A DNA stretch of 42,670 bases from Desulfovibrio sp. (GCA_031260965.1 JAISKK010000041.1:1-42670), one strand, 5' to 3'; positions 1 to 9,032 are shown, counted from the first letter of the stretch. A program made the numbers and translations. Notes: generated by a model not told the origin, from the sequence alone.

Positions 1-2
1 AA

Positions 3-1100
3 GACGAGTTGGAGTATTTCGAGGGGGATCCGGAAAAAGCCGCGCGCTTCGCCGCAATCAGCGGTCTGGCCGCGCGCCGTATCGCATCGGAAGGCGTCAC
101 CGCCTCGGACCTCTGCCTCCAGGCGGCGCAACGGCTCCTCGCCGCCACGGGCACGGATGTCCGCGAGATCGGCGCCCTGTTTTTTGTAAGTCTGACCCCG
201 GACTATCTGCTGCCCGCCAGCGCGGCCGTCTTGCAGCATTCCCTCGGGCTGCCGCAGGACTGCGCCGTCATGGACATGAATGTGGGCTGCGCCGGATTCG
301 TCAACGGAATGTGGCTGGCCGCCGGTTTGCTGCAATCCCGCGCCTGTTCCAAAATTTTGCTGCTGGTGGGCGATACGCCCGCCCGTTTTACCGATCCGGC
401 CAACCGGGTGACCGGGCCGGTTTTCGGCGACGCGGGCACGGCTTCCCTGCTTGAATACCGCAAGGACGCCGGGACCATGAGCTTTTCACCCGGGGTCAGC
501 GGCGAGAGATACGAGGCCCTGATTATCCCCGGCGGCGGCAGCCGCATCCCCCCCCTTCCGGAAGAAAGCCCTGCTGCGCCCTTCAACAGAGTCATCCCGG
601 ACGGGCAGGGGAACCCCTGGACCCTGGGCGCTTACGGGCGGATCTGGATGGAAGGCATGCTCATCTATTCCTTCGGCGTATCCACGATTCCCCCCCACAT
701 CAAGGCGCATCTGGAAAAAGCCGGTCTTGGGGCCGGGGATCTGGATTATCTGATGTTGCATCAGGCCAATAAACTCATGGTGGGGACCATTGCGAAAAAG
801 GTCGGCGTCAGCGCCGCCAAAGCGCCCTGGGGCAGTCTCGCCAAATATGGCAATCTCGGGGCGGCCTCCCTGCCTTCCCTGATCTGCGATACGCTTGTCG
901 GCAAGGAGGACGGCGGCAGGGACAATATCATGCTCTGCGGCTACGGCGCGGGGCTGACCTGGAACTCCTGCCTGCTTTCACTCCGGGACGCCCATATCCT
1001 GCCGGCAAGCGACTATGTTCCGCCGGAACACATAACTACACGCGCGGAGCGCATTCAGCACTGGCACGCCAGATTCGCGGGTGAAACGGAGCAGGAATAA
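3..1100 (+). CDS. 3-oxoacyl-ACP synthase III (FabH/KASIII-like), 5' partial
   Basis: Thiolase-fold condensing enzyme that would join an acyl-CoA or acyl starter to malonyl-ACP in the cytoplasm. The frame is open to the left edge, so the true start and probably a few tens of N-terminal residues lie outside; the TTG at 9 is only the first start-like codon. All three catalytic residues are visible: Cys (codon 288-290) in NVGCAGF, His (759-761) in LMLHQANK and Asn (852-854) in KYGNLGA. The downstream ACP and acyl ligase suggest a dedicated acyl pathway (surface polysaccharide acylation, lipid or secondary metabolite) rather than housekeeping FabH; that is inference. The tail after the Asn region is longer than in typical FabH. 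Confidence 0.88.
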   Translation, partial: DELEYFEGDPEKAARFAAISGLAARRIASEGVTASDLCLQAAQRLLAATGTDVREIGALFFVSLTPDYLLPASAAVLQHSLGLPQDCAVMDMNVGCAGFVNGMWLAAGLLQSRACSKILLLVGDTPARFTDPANRVTGPVFGDAGTASLLEYRKDAGTMSFSPGVSGERYEALIIPGGGSRIPPLPEESPAAPFNRVIPDGQGNPWTLGAYGRIWMEGMLIYSFGVSTIPPHIKAHLEKAGLGAGDLDYLMLHQANKLMVGTIAKKVGVSAAKAPWGSLAKYGNLGAASLPSLICDTLVGKEDGGRDNIMLCGYGAGLTWNSCLLSLRDAHILPASDYVPPEHITTRAERIQHWHARFAGETEQE

Positions 1101-1181
1101 AGCCGGGGTCGGAGCGGATTTTGGGGCAGGCAGGCTTTTGACTGCCGTAAGCGACCAGAATCGGGCGTAACCGCTTCAGCC

Positions 1182-1964
1182 CTACAAAGTCAGTCCGTAC
1201 AAATCCATCGGAATTTCCTGGCCGGTCAAGGTCGCGGCCTCCTCACTGGTGGCCAGCCAGTAGCACATCCTGGCAACGGTTTCCGGCTCCAGAAATCGGG
1301 TTCTGGGGTCGGCGTACATCTCCTCCGCGTTTGCGAAGCGCGTCCCCATGACCCTGTTCATATAGGCAATGAACTCTTTTGTTTCCGAAAGGGGGGTTTT
1401 GACCGGCGTGGGGCAGACGGCGTTCACGCTGATATTGCGGCCCTGCAATTCCTTGGCCAGGGTTTTGGTCAGGCCGATAATGCCCCATTTGCTCATACAG
1501 TAGGCGGCATGATAATATACGCCGACCAGAGCGGCTATGGAAGCGATGTTGATGATTTTGCCGCTGCCCTGTCGCAGCATGCAGCGCGCGGCATACTTGT
1601 TCGTGCGCCATGTGCCGGCGAGGTTGACGGCCAGGGTGGCGTTCACCTGCGCGTCCGTCAGGTTCCAGGTTTCCCCCAGCGTCACCAGACCCGCATTCGC
1701 GATGACCACGTCAAGGCGTTTGAACTGCTCCCAGGCAGCGTGAAAAAGCCCTTCCACAGCTTGCGTGGACGCCACATCGCATTGCCGCGCGAGCACGGCG
1801 CCGCCTTTCGCCTCAAGTTGGCCGATGACCTCCCGGTAGGCGGGGGAATCCGTCGCTTGTCTGTCCGCCAGAATAATATCAAAGCCCCTGTCGGCGAAGT
1901 ACAGCGCGAAACTGCGTCCTGATCCCTGCGCCCCGCCGGTAATCAGGACGGTTTTTCTGTCCAT
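1182..1964 (-). CDS. SDR-family oxidoreductase (FabG-like)
   Basis: Short-chain dehydrogenase/reductase of 260 aa, the classical length, probably an NAD(P)-dependent carbonyl reductase. The cofactor motif TGGAQGSG lies at about residues 8-15. The catalytic Ser is in NIASIAAL, and Tyr155 and Lys159 form YxxxK (YCMSK). The start ATG at 1964-1962 is preceded by GAGG, and the glycine-rich motif sits at the expected distance; the frame extends upstream to 2099 without similarity. It faces the KASIII gene convergently. It could reduce a 3-oxoacyl-ACP made by the neighbouring synthase, but the substrate cannot be told from the sequence. Confidence 0.88.
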   Translation of the reverse strand: MDRKTVLITGGAQGSGRSFALYFADRGFDIILADRQATDSPAYREVIGQLEAKGGAVLARQCDVASTQAVEGLFHAAWEQFKRLDVVIANAGLVTLGETWNLTDAQVNATLAVNLAGTWRTNKYAARCMLRQGSGKIINIASIAALVGVYYHAAYCMSKWGIIGLTKTLAKELQGRNISVNAVCPTPVKTPLSETKEFIAYMNRVMGTRFANAEEMYADPRTRFLEPETVARMCYWLATSEEAATLTGQEIPMDLYGLTL

Positions 1965-2070
1965 AGTGCGCCTCGTCGTATTTATAGAATCAGGAATTGC
2001 CCGGTACTCGCCAACGTCCTTCCGGTACCGCATGGTTTGAGGTGAGTTGTCCGATGCGCCTAATTTTAAT

Positions 2071-2099
2071 CTCATAAAATAAGCTGCCGTCGCTGTCAA
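2071..2099 (-). promoter_or_regulatory. candidate sigma-70 promoter for the SDR gene
   Basis: On the minus strand a perfect -35 TTGACA (2099-2094) is followed after 17 bases by TATGAG (2076-2071), four of six matches to the -10 consensus. It would give a leader of about 100 nt before the ATG at 1964. The stretch 1965-2253 holds no other gene I can support. Confidence 0.45.
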
Positions 2100-2253
2100 T
2101 TTTTAGGGTAAGTCGTCCTACGCCGTTTTATTGGCTGGTGTACAGTCCTGCGAGTGGGGCTGACCAAAAGGCATTTACGAGAGAATTGTCATCGGGTATG
2201 GTGAACAGCAAAGAGGAAAGACGCATTAAGCTGATTTGACCAAGGAGTATGGC

Positions 2254-2496
2254 ATGAATTCTGTTGAAATGATTGAAAAAGCCGTTCGTGCTCTTCCTCC
2301 GGGCGAACTGGCCGCATTTCGTTCCTGGTTTGAAAAATTTGACGTTATGATCTGGGATCTATAGGTTGAAGAGGATGTCTCGGCGGGGAAGCTGGACGCT
2401 CTGGCCGCTGAAGCCCTCGTGGAATATCGTGCGGCGAACGAGTTCTTCGCTTTTTCGGGCCAAAACAACTGCCAAAGAGTGTATAAAGTATCGTGA
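2254..2496 (+). pseudogene. antitoxin-like small protein, broken by an in-frame TAG
   Basis: The frame starts at ATG 2254 with a good ribosome site (AAGGAG, 2242-2247) and encodes MNSVEMIEKAVRALPPGELA, then an RSWFEKFD segment. It stops at TAG 2362-2364, where this small antitoxin family usually has Gln in a W-D-x-Q-I-E-E-D segment. After the TAG the same frame continues with VEEDVSAGKLDALAAEALVEYRA, so a CAG-to-TAG change is the simplest explanation. After about 2440 the frame no longer resembles the family and ends at TGA 2494. The family normally precedes a ParE/RelE-like toxin gene; none is visible, as the ACP gene follows directly. Family assignment is from memory of its sequence pattern. 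Confidence 0.6.
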
Positions 2497-2514
2497 ACAA
2501 AATGGAACCTTTGT

Positions 2515-2811
2515 ATGCCGGATAAAGACGCTATCCAGAATTTCATAATCGACGCGGTGGCCTCCGGCCTGGGCGAAGGGGCGAAGATCGGTCCTGAAAC
2601 CGCGTTGCTCGGCAAAGGCGCCGTGCTCAGTTCCCTGCGGCTGGTGGAACTTTTGTTGCAGGTGGAAGATTATTGCCTCGAAAATGACATCCCCTTCGTC
2701 TGGACAACGGATGCGGCCCTGTCTGAAAAACGCAGCCACTATAGAACGGTCGAGTCTCTGAGCGGCTATGTATATGGCTTTCTGAGCGACGGCCGGAAGG
2801 ATGCGCCATGA
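2515..2811 (+). CDS. acyl carrier protein, non-canonical
   Basis: 98-aa acyl carrier-like protein. The region VLSSLRLVELLLQVEDYC matches helix II of ACPs, where DSL normally carries the phosphopantetheine Ser. Here the Asp is Ser39, and Ser40 (codon 2632-2634), followed by Leu, is the likely attachment site. The C-terminal SEKRSHYRTVESLSGYV segment resembles ACPs found in polysaccharide and lipid-modification clusters. The stop TGA overlaps an ATG by ATGA, linking it to a mini-ORF and then the acyl ligase gene. It probably carries the acyl chain activated by the ligase and extended by the KASIII; this is inference. Confidence 0.75.
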   Translation: MPDKDAIQNFIIDAVASGLGEGAKIGPETALLGKGAVLSSLRLVELLLQVEDYCLENDIPFVWTTDAALSEKRSHYRTVESLSGYVYGFLSDGRKDAP

Positions 2812-2905
2812 AAAGCCTTTCCGCGGGGGGCGTGATTCCGCTGTGCACTGCGAAAGCGGAAACTGGAACGCCATGAAAGGCCTTTTCGCGGGGAGGGTGT
2901 GGTGA
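2808..2905 (+). other. two overlapping mini-ORFs linking ACP and ligase genes
   Basis: ATG 2808 overlaps the ACP stop (ATGA) and opens a 22-codon frame ending at TGA 2874-2876. ATG 2873 overlaps that stop (ATGA) and opens a 10-codon frame ending at TGA 2903-2905, which overlaps GTG 2902 of the ligase (GTGA). Both begin with nearly the same peptide (MKSLSAG and MKGLFAG) and lie in an imperfect direct repeat (2806-2834 and 2871-2899). They may be a translational-coupling device or duplicated debris; there is no sign that the peptides matter. Confidence 0.4.
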
Positions 2906-4218
2906 GCCTGCTCGGGGAGCTTCTGCGCCGCTGCCCGGACCCCGACCGCCCCTTCCTCCTGGGGCGCGGCGCTTCCCTTTCCCTGCGCGATATCGCCGCC
3001 GCCCCTCTTTCCGATCTTTCTTCCCTGCGCGCGGGCGATGTCGTGGCCCTGATCGGCGCCTTTGACCCTCTGTCCATTTCCACATTGTTGCGTCTGTTGG
3101 ACCGGGGGGTGATCGTCGCCCCCCTTACCCCGGACAGCGAAGCCAGACACGACGAATTTTTTGCCCAGGCCTTTGTGAGCGCCTGTATCCGCGCAGGCCG
3201 GGTGGAACAACTTCCTCCGGTCAAGGGCACGCACCCCGGTCTGGACTATTTGCGGCAAAGGGGCGAGGGCGGGCTTATTCTCTTCAGCTCCGGCACAACA
3301 GGCGGTCCCAAGGCCATCCTGCACGCCGCTCCGCGCTTGCTGGCCTCTTACCACAAGCCGGGCAGGTCCTTGCGCGCCCTGGCCTTTCTGCTGTTCGACC
3401 ATATAGGCGGGTTGAACACCCTGCTCCATATGCTCTTCAACAACGGTGAAGTCGTTGTGCCCCGTTCCCTCTCCGTGGAGGATGTCGCAGCGGATCTGCA
3501 AGACTATGCCGTGGAATTGCTGCCGACGACCCCGACCTTTCTGCGCCTGCTCCTTTTGAGCGGGATTCTTGACGAGGACCCTTTTCCCGCGCTCAAACTG
3601 ATAAGTTACGGCACGGAACTTATGGATCAACCCACTTTGGACGCCCTTTGCAAGGCTTTACCCACAGTGGATTTTCGCCAGACTTACGGAATGTCCGAAC
3701 TGGGTATTTTGCGCGTTCAGAGCAAGGCGCGGGACAGCCTGTGGATGCGACTGGGCGGAGAAGGGGTGCGCGCGCAAGTCAGGGACGGTCTGCTTTATAT
3801 TCATTCCGGGAACAGAATGCTCGGTTATCTGAACGCCCCCTCGCCTTTTGACAAAGAGGGCTGGTACTGCACGCAGGATATGGCGGAAAACGAGGGCCCC
3901 TGGTTTCGTATCAAGGGCAGGCAAAGCGGGCTTATCAATGTCGGCGGTCTGAAAGTGCTGCCCGCCGAGGTGGAAAAGGCGGCTCTGCTTTTTCCCGGTG
4001 TCGCGTTGGTCAAAGCCATGGGCGCGCCCAATCCCGTCAGCGGAGAGCATGTGGAATTGATTTGCCAGTTCGCGGCCCCCTTTGCGAGCGGTGAGGAACA
4101 AAAGCGCGTGAAAGCGGCGTTGCGGGAGCATCTGCAAAAAACGCTCCCCGCGAGCGCCGTGCCCTTGCGCATCCGTCTGGAAAATGTGCCCCTCAACTAT
4201 CGCTATAAAAAGAAGTAG
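2902..4218 (+). CDS. AMP-dependent acyl-CoA/acyl-ACP ligase
   Basis: ANL-superfamily adenylating enzyme that activates a carboxylic acid as acyl-AMP and transfers it to CoA or ACP. The P-loop-like motif FSSGTTGGPK is near residues 127-136, the YGMSEL motif near 262-267, the YCTQD segment near 322-326, and the hinge/C-terminal part reads IKGRQSGLINVGGLKVLPAE (written here up to 20 residues). The C-terminus ends NYRYKKK, in the region that normally carries the catalytic lysine. At 438 aa it is shorter than typical 500-550 aa ligases, mainly at the N-terminus. GTG 2902 is chosen because GGGGAGG lies just upstream and it overlaps the preceding mini-ORF stop; GTG 2899 is equally in frame. It most likely loads the ACP encoded just upstream. 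Confidence 0.85.
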   Translation: MSLLGELLRRCPDPDRPFLLGRGASLSLRDIAAAPLSDLSSLRAGDVVALIGAFDPLSISTLLRLLDRGVIVAPLTPDSEARHDEFFAQAFVSACIRAGRVEQLPPVKGTHPGLDYLRQRGEGGLILFSSGTTGGPKAILHAAPRLLASYHKPGRSLRALAFLLFDHIGGLNTLLHMLFNNGEVVVPRSLSVEDVAADLQDYAVELLPTTPTFLRLLLLSGILDEDPFPALKLISYGTELMDQPTLDALCKALPTVDFRQTYGMSELGILRVQSKARDSLWMRLGGEGVRAQVRDGLLYIHSGNRMLGYLNAPSPFDKEGWYCTQDMAENEGPWFRIKGRQSGLINVGGLKVLPAEVEKAALLFPGVALVKAMGAPNPVSGEHVELICQFAAPFASGEEQKRVKAALREHLQKTLPASAVPLRIRLENVPLNYRYKKK

Positions 4219-4319
4219 GCTATGATCTGACCTCTTTCAACGCGGACATGGGAGAATGAAGGGCGGCATTGTATTCGGGCAGATCGCGTGTTAATAAACG
4301 ACAGCCGGGGGTAAGCGCT

Positions 4320-7300
4320 ATGTCGATTCGCATAAGAGCTGTTCTCACCATCGTTATAATTTCCGTAATAATCATTCTTTTCGGCATCGGGTCCGGTCTG
4401 TTTTTTGTCCAGAGCTATCTTGAAAAGAGCATTGCGAGCGATATGACTGCTGTGGCTGATGTCGCGGACAAATTTGTCAGCAGTCAGATTGATCTGCTCA
4501 AATCAGATGTCTCTGAAGCGGCGCAACAGTTATTTGATTCGTCCGACGAAGACCTGCAAAGAGTTTTGCAGAAGCAGGTCGAAGCCCACGAGACAATCCT
4601 CGCCCTGACGGTTTTTGACCGCAACGGCGAGATTGTAAGAGCGTACGGAACAGCGCCGATGCCCGCCGAGCTTGTCAACAGCGACTATGTACAAAGAGCT
4701 TTCGCCGGTGAGGAGGTTATTTCCACCACCAGACAAGATTCGAGCGGGAAGCTTGTCTTATATGTCTGTTTGCCGATGGGAAAAGGTGTTATATCCGCAA
4801 CCGTTTCAGGCATGTTTTTCAGCGACCTGCTGTCCACGGTCAGAATATGGGATACAGGGCATCTTTTTATTTTGGACGCCGAGGGGACAATTCTGGCCAA
4901 TATACGCCCCAACTGGGTTTTGGAGCGCTACAATTTTATCGACAAAGCGAAAACGGACAGCCGCTATGCTGATATCGCCGCTACCGCCAGCCGCATGATT
5001 AAAGGAGAGCGGGGATCGGGACGCTTTACCGTGGAAGGCAAGGAACGGCTTTGCGTCTATGTGCCGATCACAGGCTCAAAGGTCGGATGGACCTTGGCCG
5101 TTGTCGCTCCGCTGGGGGAAAGTCCGATCCATGATGTGCGCAACGGGCTGTTGCTGGTCGGGCTGGTGTGCCTGTTGCTGAGCGTTGGGGCTGCCTTTGT
5201 CGCTTCCGCTATCCTGGAAAGACCCTATGAAACAATAAAGGGGCTGGTCGCGACGCTGGAAGCGAAGGGCAAGCTCCTGTATACAATCAACGAGGCGGCT
5301 GCGATATTGCTGGGGACGGAAACGGATAATTTTGCGGACAACATCCACAAGTGCCTGGAGATGGTGGCGCGATGCGCGGGTGTGGATCGAATGCGCATCT
5401 GGAAAAATTATACCATGGAGGGTGAACTGTATTGTTCACAATTATATGGATGGTCGGAGGGAGAATACGCGCAGGAGGGAGAAAATATTACGCGTGATGT
5501 CCGCTACAGAGACGACCTCCACGGATGGGAACAAAAACTTGTCGCTGGACAATCTATAAACAGTATCGCCGGCGCGTTTTCCCCCAAGGAACAGGCGACG
5601 CTGTCAGCGCAGGGGATTTTCTCCATTCTGGTTATCCCTGTGTTTTGCCAGGAAAGTTTTTGGGGATTTGTTTGTTTTCACGATTGCCGTAAAGAACGTA
5701 TATTTTCCGAAGATGACGAGAATTTGTTGCGTTCCGGCGGAATGCTGATTGTCAATGCCATACTGCGCAATGAAATGACGCATGATCTTGTCCGAGCGCG
5801 GGAGGAAGCGCTTGCCAGCGCTGAGGTGAAAGGCGATTTTCTGGCCAATATGAGCCATGAGATGCGCACGCCGCTCAACGCGATTATCGGACTCTCGGAG
5901 CTGACGCTTGATTCCGGGGAGGTGGAGGGGATTGCGCGGGAAAATCTGGAGAAAGTATATAGTTCGGGAGTATCGCTGCTCACTCTCATCAATGATATTC
6001 TGGACATATCGAAAATTGAGGCCGGAAAATTTGACCTCATCCCGGTCATCTACAGCACGCCGAGCCTGATCAACGATACCAGCGCCCTGAACATTGTGCG
6101 GATTGGCGTGAGGCCCCTTGCCTTTCATCTGGATATAGACGGGACCATACCGAGCAGGCTTTTTGGAGATGAATTGCGCGTCAAGCAGATTTTTAATAAT
6201 CTTCTGAGCAATGCCTTCAAATACACGATGGAAGGCAGGGTTGACTGGAGCATTTCCTGTGAGCAGGACGGCGATGATGTGTGGCTGGTTTCTTGTGTCA
6301 AAGACAGTGGTATAGGCATTCGCCCGGAGGATATAAAAAAGCTTTTCTCCGAATACAACCAGGTGGATACGAAAAGCAACCGCAGGATTGAGGGTACCGG
6401 ACTGGGCCTTTCCATCTGCAAAAGCCTGGTGGAGAAGATGGATGGAACGATTGACGTTGTAAGCGAGTATGGAAAAGGCAGCACATTTACGGTGCGCATC
6501 CGGCAGGGCAGGGTAAACTGTGCCCCGATTGGCGTGGAAGTCGCTGAGAATCTCAAAAACTTTCATTTCAGCGAACATAAGCGGGATCGCAGCGCAAAGC
6601 TGGTGCGCAAGCAGATGCCTTACGCAAGAGTGCTGGTTGTGGATGACGTGCCGACCAATCTGGATGTTGCCAGAGGCATGATGAAACCCTACGGGATGCA
6701 AATCGACTGCGCATCCAGCGGTCCCGCCGCCATTGAGCTGATTCGTAAAGCCGAGGTTACATATAACGCGATCTTTATGGATCACATGATGCCGGGCATG
6801 GACGGCATGGAGGCCACCCGGATCATACGTGAGGAAATCGGGACAGAGTACGCGAAAAACATACCTGTTATCGCTCTTACCGCAAACGCCATTGTCGGGA
6901 ATGAAGAGATGTTCCTGCGCAACGGATTTCAGGCCTTTCTCGCCAAGCCCATCGATATTATGCGCATGGATATTGTCATCAATCACTGGATTCGGAATAA
7001 AGATCTGGAAGAAAAGTTCTCCGCAGGCATGCAGGGCGACCAAAACACGCTGGACAGGCGCGGTGAGAAAGACAGAAGAAGCGGTATTGAAAGGAGAAAC
7101 GATCTTGACAGAAGGCAGCAGGCCGGTGGATTAAGCAGCAAAGGGCTTGACTTTGAACAGGGCTTGAAGCGTTTTGGCGGTGACGAGGAAATTTATCTGG
7201 ATGTTTTGCAATCCTATGCGCAAAATACGCCGTCTCTGCTGGAACAGTTGCGAGGATGCACGCGGGAAAGCCTGCCGGACTATGCGATTGTCGTGCACGG

Positions 7301-7694
7301 GCTGAAAAGCAGCAGCCTCAGCATCGGCGCGGAGAAGATCGGGGCACTGGCCAAGGATCTGGAATTTGCGGCCAAAGCCGGCGATTTTGCCTTTGTCGAT
7401 GCCAAAAACAATGAGTTGATCGGGGCAACGCAAATTTTGCTCGCAGCTTTGTCCGCCATGCTGCGGGATATTGCGGCCGAAAATCCCAAGCCCCAAAAAG
7501 CGGAACCGGACGCGGAGGTGCTGGCCGCTTTGCAACAAGCCTGCGAAAGCTTTGATATTGACGAAGTGGACAAGGCCATGGAGGAGCTGGAAAGCTACGC
7601 CTATGAATCTTGCGGCGAACTGGTGGAATGGTTGCGGAGCCAGGTAAATGTATTGGGCTTCAAGCAGATCGCAGAACGTTTGGAGCAGAAATAA
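4320..7694 (+). CDS. membrane hybrid sensor histidine kinase (Cache-GAF-HisKA-HATPase-REC-Hpt)
   Basis: 1124-aa phosphorelay kinase. TM1 is at about 8-30, an extracytoplasmic Cache-like sensor at 31-272 and TM2 at about 273-297. A GAF-like domain follows (about 335-485), then HisKA with His513 in NMSHEMRTPL. The ATPase domain has DSGIGI and GTGLGL motifs (about 610-728). A receiver follows with Asp821 in FMDHMMPGMDG and the Lys in LAKP. A short linker with repeated DRR groups leads to an Hpt domain with His993 in VVHGLKSSS. Start ATG 4320 is chosen because the hydrophobic segment follows at once; upstream frame has only TTG. The HD-GYP regulator starts 32 bp after its stop and is the probable output partner. 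Confidence 0.93.
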   Translation: MSIRIRAVLTIVIISVIIILFGIGSGLFFVQSYLEKSIASDMTAVADVADKFVSSQIDLLKSDVSEAAQQLFDSSDEDLQRVLQKQVEAHETILALTVFDRNGEIVRAYGTAPMPAELVNSDYVQRAFAGEEVISTTRQDSSGKLVLYVCLPMGKGVISATVSGMFFSDLLSTVRIWDTGHLFILDAEGTILANIRPNWVLERYNFIDKAKTDSRYADIAATASRMIKGERGSGRFTVEGKERLCVYVPITGSKVGWTLAVVAPLGESPIHDVRNGLLLVGLVCLLLSVGAAFVASAILERPYETIKGLVATLEAKGKLLYTINEAAAILLGTETDNFADNIHKCLEMVARCAGVDRMRIWKNYTMEGELYCSQLYGWSEGEYAQEGENITRDVRYRDDLHGWEQKLVAGQSINSIAGAFSPKEQATLSAQGIFSILVIPVFCQESFWGFVCFHDCRKERIFSEDDENLLRSGGMLIVNAILRNEMTHDLVRAREEALASAEVKGDFLANMSHEMRTPLNAIIGLSELTLDSGEVEGIARENLEKVYSSGVSLLTLINDILDISKIEAGKFDLIPVIYSTPSLINDTSALNIVRIGVRPLAFHLDIDGTIPSRLFGDELRVKQIFNNLLSNAFKYTMEGRVDWSISCEQDGDDVWLVSCVKDSGIGIRPEDIKKLFSEYNQVDTKSNRRIEGTGLGLSICKSLVEKMDGTIDVVSEYGKGSTFTVRIRQGRVNCAPIGVEVAENLKNFHFSEHKRDRSAKLVRKQMPYARVLVVDDVPTNLDVARGMMKPYGMQIDCASSGPAAIELIRKAEVTYNAIFMDHMMPGMDGMEATRIIREEIGTEYAKNIPVIALTANAIVGNEEMFLRNGFQAFLAKPIDIMRMDIVINHWIRNKDLEEKFSAGMQGDQNTLDRRGEKDRRSGIERRNDLDRRQQAGGLSSKGLDFEQGLKRFGGDEEIYLDVLQSYAQNTPSLLEQLRGCTRESLPDYAIVVHGLKSSSLSIGAEKIGALAKDLEFAAKAGDFAFVDAKNNELIGATQILLAALSAMLRDIAAENPKPQKAEPDAEVLAALQQACESFDIDEVDKAMEELESYAYESCGELVEWLRSQVNVLGFKQIAERLEQK

Positions 7695-7726
7695 AAATTT
7701 GCGCATATAGCGAGGGGAGAAATTTT

Positions 7727-8968
7727 ATGAAAAGCATCGCGACAGAACAGGCCAGGCCGGGGCAGATATTGGGGCGGCAAATTTTGAGCGGAGATGGAGT
7801 TTTATTGGCCGGACAGGGGGAAGCGATTACGGAAAATCTTTTGCAGGTGTTGAAGCGTCTGAAAATTGAAAATATTGTCATCGCGGACAGTGAGCGTAAA
7901 AAAGTTCTGCTTGTTGATGATAACATGACGAACCTGACCACCGGCAAAGACATGCTTAAAGATCAATACAAGGTTTACCCGGTTCCATCGGCCGAGATCA
8001 TGTTTGACTTGCTGGGTAATATCATCCCGGATCTGATTTTACTGGATATCGAAATGCCGGTAATGAACGGCTATGAGGCCATCAAACGCTTGAAAAGCAA
8101 GCCTGACTGGGCGGAAATACCAGTTATATTCCTTACCTCCAAAACAGATGAGGGGAGCGAACTGGAAGGACTGAGTCTCGGCGCGATTGATTATGTCGCC
8201 AAACCCTTTTCCGCTCCGCTGTTACTCAAGCGTATTGAGAACCATCTTTTCAGCGCAATGCAGAAAAAGCAGTTGAAGGCGTTCAACACCAGCCTGGAGG
8301 AGATGGTACACCAGAAAACCGCGGAGGTATTCAATCTGCAAAACGCGGTGCTGGGTACGGTAGCTGATCTGGTTGAATTTCGCGACGATGTGACGGGAGG
8401 GCACATCACCCGCACGCAAAAATATCTGGAGATCCTGCTGGACAAGTTGGTTGAGGAAAAAATTTATGCGGATGAAGTGTCCGGCTGGGATATGGAGCAT
8501 CTGCTGCCTTCGGCCCAGCTCCACGATGTCGGCAAAATCGGGATCAGCGATATGATACTGAACAAACCGGGGAAACTCACCCCGGAAGAGTTTAAAATTA
8601 TGCAGGGCCATGTGGCGATCGGGGTGGAGGCCATCAAAAAGATTGAGCAGAAAACGACGGAACATGCTTTTTTGCGCCATGCGGGGCGAATTGCCGGCAC
8701 ACACCATGAAAAATGGGATGGCAGCGGCTATCCCGATGGGCTGAGTGGAGAGAATATTCCCCTGGAAGGGCGTCTGATGGCTATCGCCGACGTGTATGAC
8801 GCGTTGATCTCGGTCCGTCCCTACAAGAGGCCGTTCAGCGCCGATGAAGCGAGGCAGATCATCGAAGACGGAAAGGGCACCCATTTCGACCCCGTGCTGG
8901 TCGATGTGTTTTCAAAGGTGGCCAACAAGTTCGCGGAGGTCGCCAAAAAGGAGCAGGGCGTCCAATAG
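7727..8968 (+). CDS. response regulator with HD-GYP c-di-GMP phosphodiesterase domain
   Basis: 413-aa cytoplasmic protein. Residues 1-50 form the short module often found at the N-terminus of HD-GYP proteins (ARPGQILGRQIL...GDGVLLAGQG). A receiver follows, with the phospho-Asp in LLDIEMPVMNG and the Lys in VAKPF. After a coiled linker comes the HD-GYP domain, with HDVGK and HHEKWDGSGYPDG both intact, so c-di-GMP hydrolysis is expected. Start ATG 7727 has GAGGGGAG upstream. It is likely co-transcribed with the hybrid kinase and could receive phosphate from its Hpt domain; pairing is inferred from adjacency. Confidence 0.93.
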   Translation: MKSIATEQARPGQILGRQILSGDGVLLAGQGEAITENLLQVLKRLKIENIVIADSERKKVLLVDDNMTNLTTGKDMLKDQYKVYPVPSAEIMFDLLGNIIPDLILLDIEMPVMNGYEAIKRLKSKPDWAEIPVIFLTSKTDEGSELEGLSLGAIDYVAKPFSAPLLLKRIENHLFSAMQKKQLKAFNTSLEEMVHQKTAEVFNLQNAVLGTVADLVEFRDDVTGGHITRTQKYLEILLDKLVEEKIYADEVSGWDMEHLLPSAQLHDVGKIGISDMILNKPGKLTPEEFKIMQGHVAIGVEAIKKIEQKTTEHAFLRHAGRIAGTHHEKWDGSGYPDGLSGENIPLEGRLMAIADVYDALISVRPYKRPFSADEARQIIEDGKGTHFDPVLVDVFSKVANKFAEVAKKEQGVQ

Positions 8969-9032
8969 AGCCCTTTACGCTTGAGGCCGGGTTTGCTCCG
9001 CCCGGGGTTGCAAATAAAATTGACAATACGCG

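Noticed and set aside
1129..1146. terminator hairpin between the KASIII and SDR genes
   Set aside because: Only a five-base stem (GGCAG/CTGCC) and no T-tract.
2359..3630. 423-codon open frame on the minus strand
   Set aside because: Opposite the ACP and acyl ligase genes, whose motifs are clear; the translated product is Gln/Gly-rich with no fold signature.
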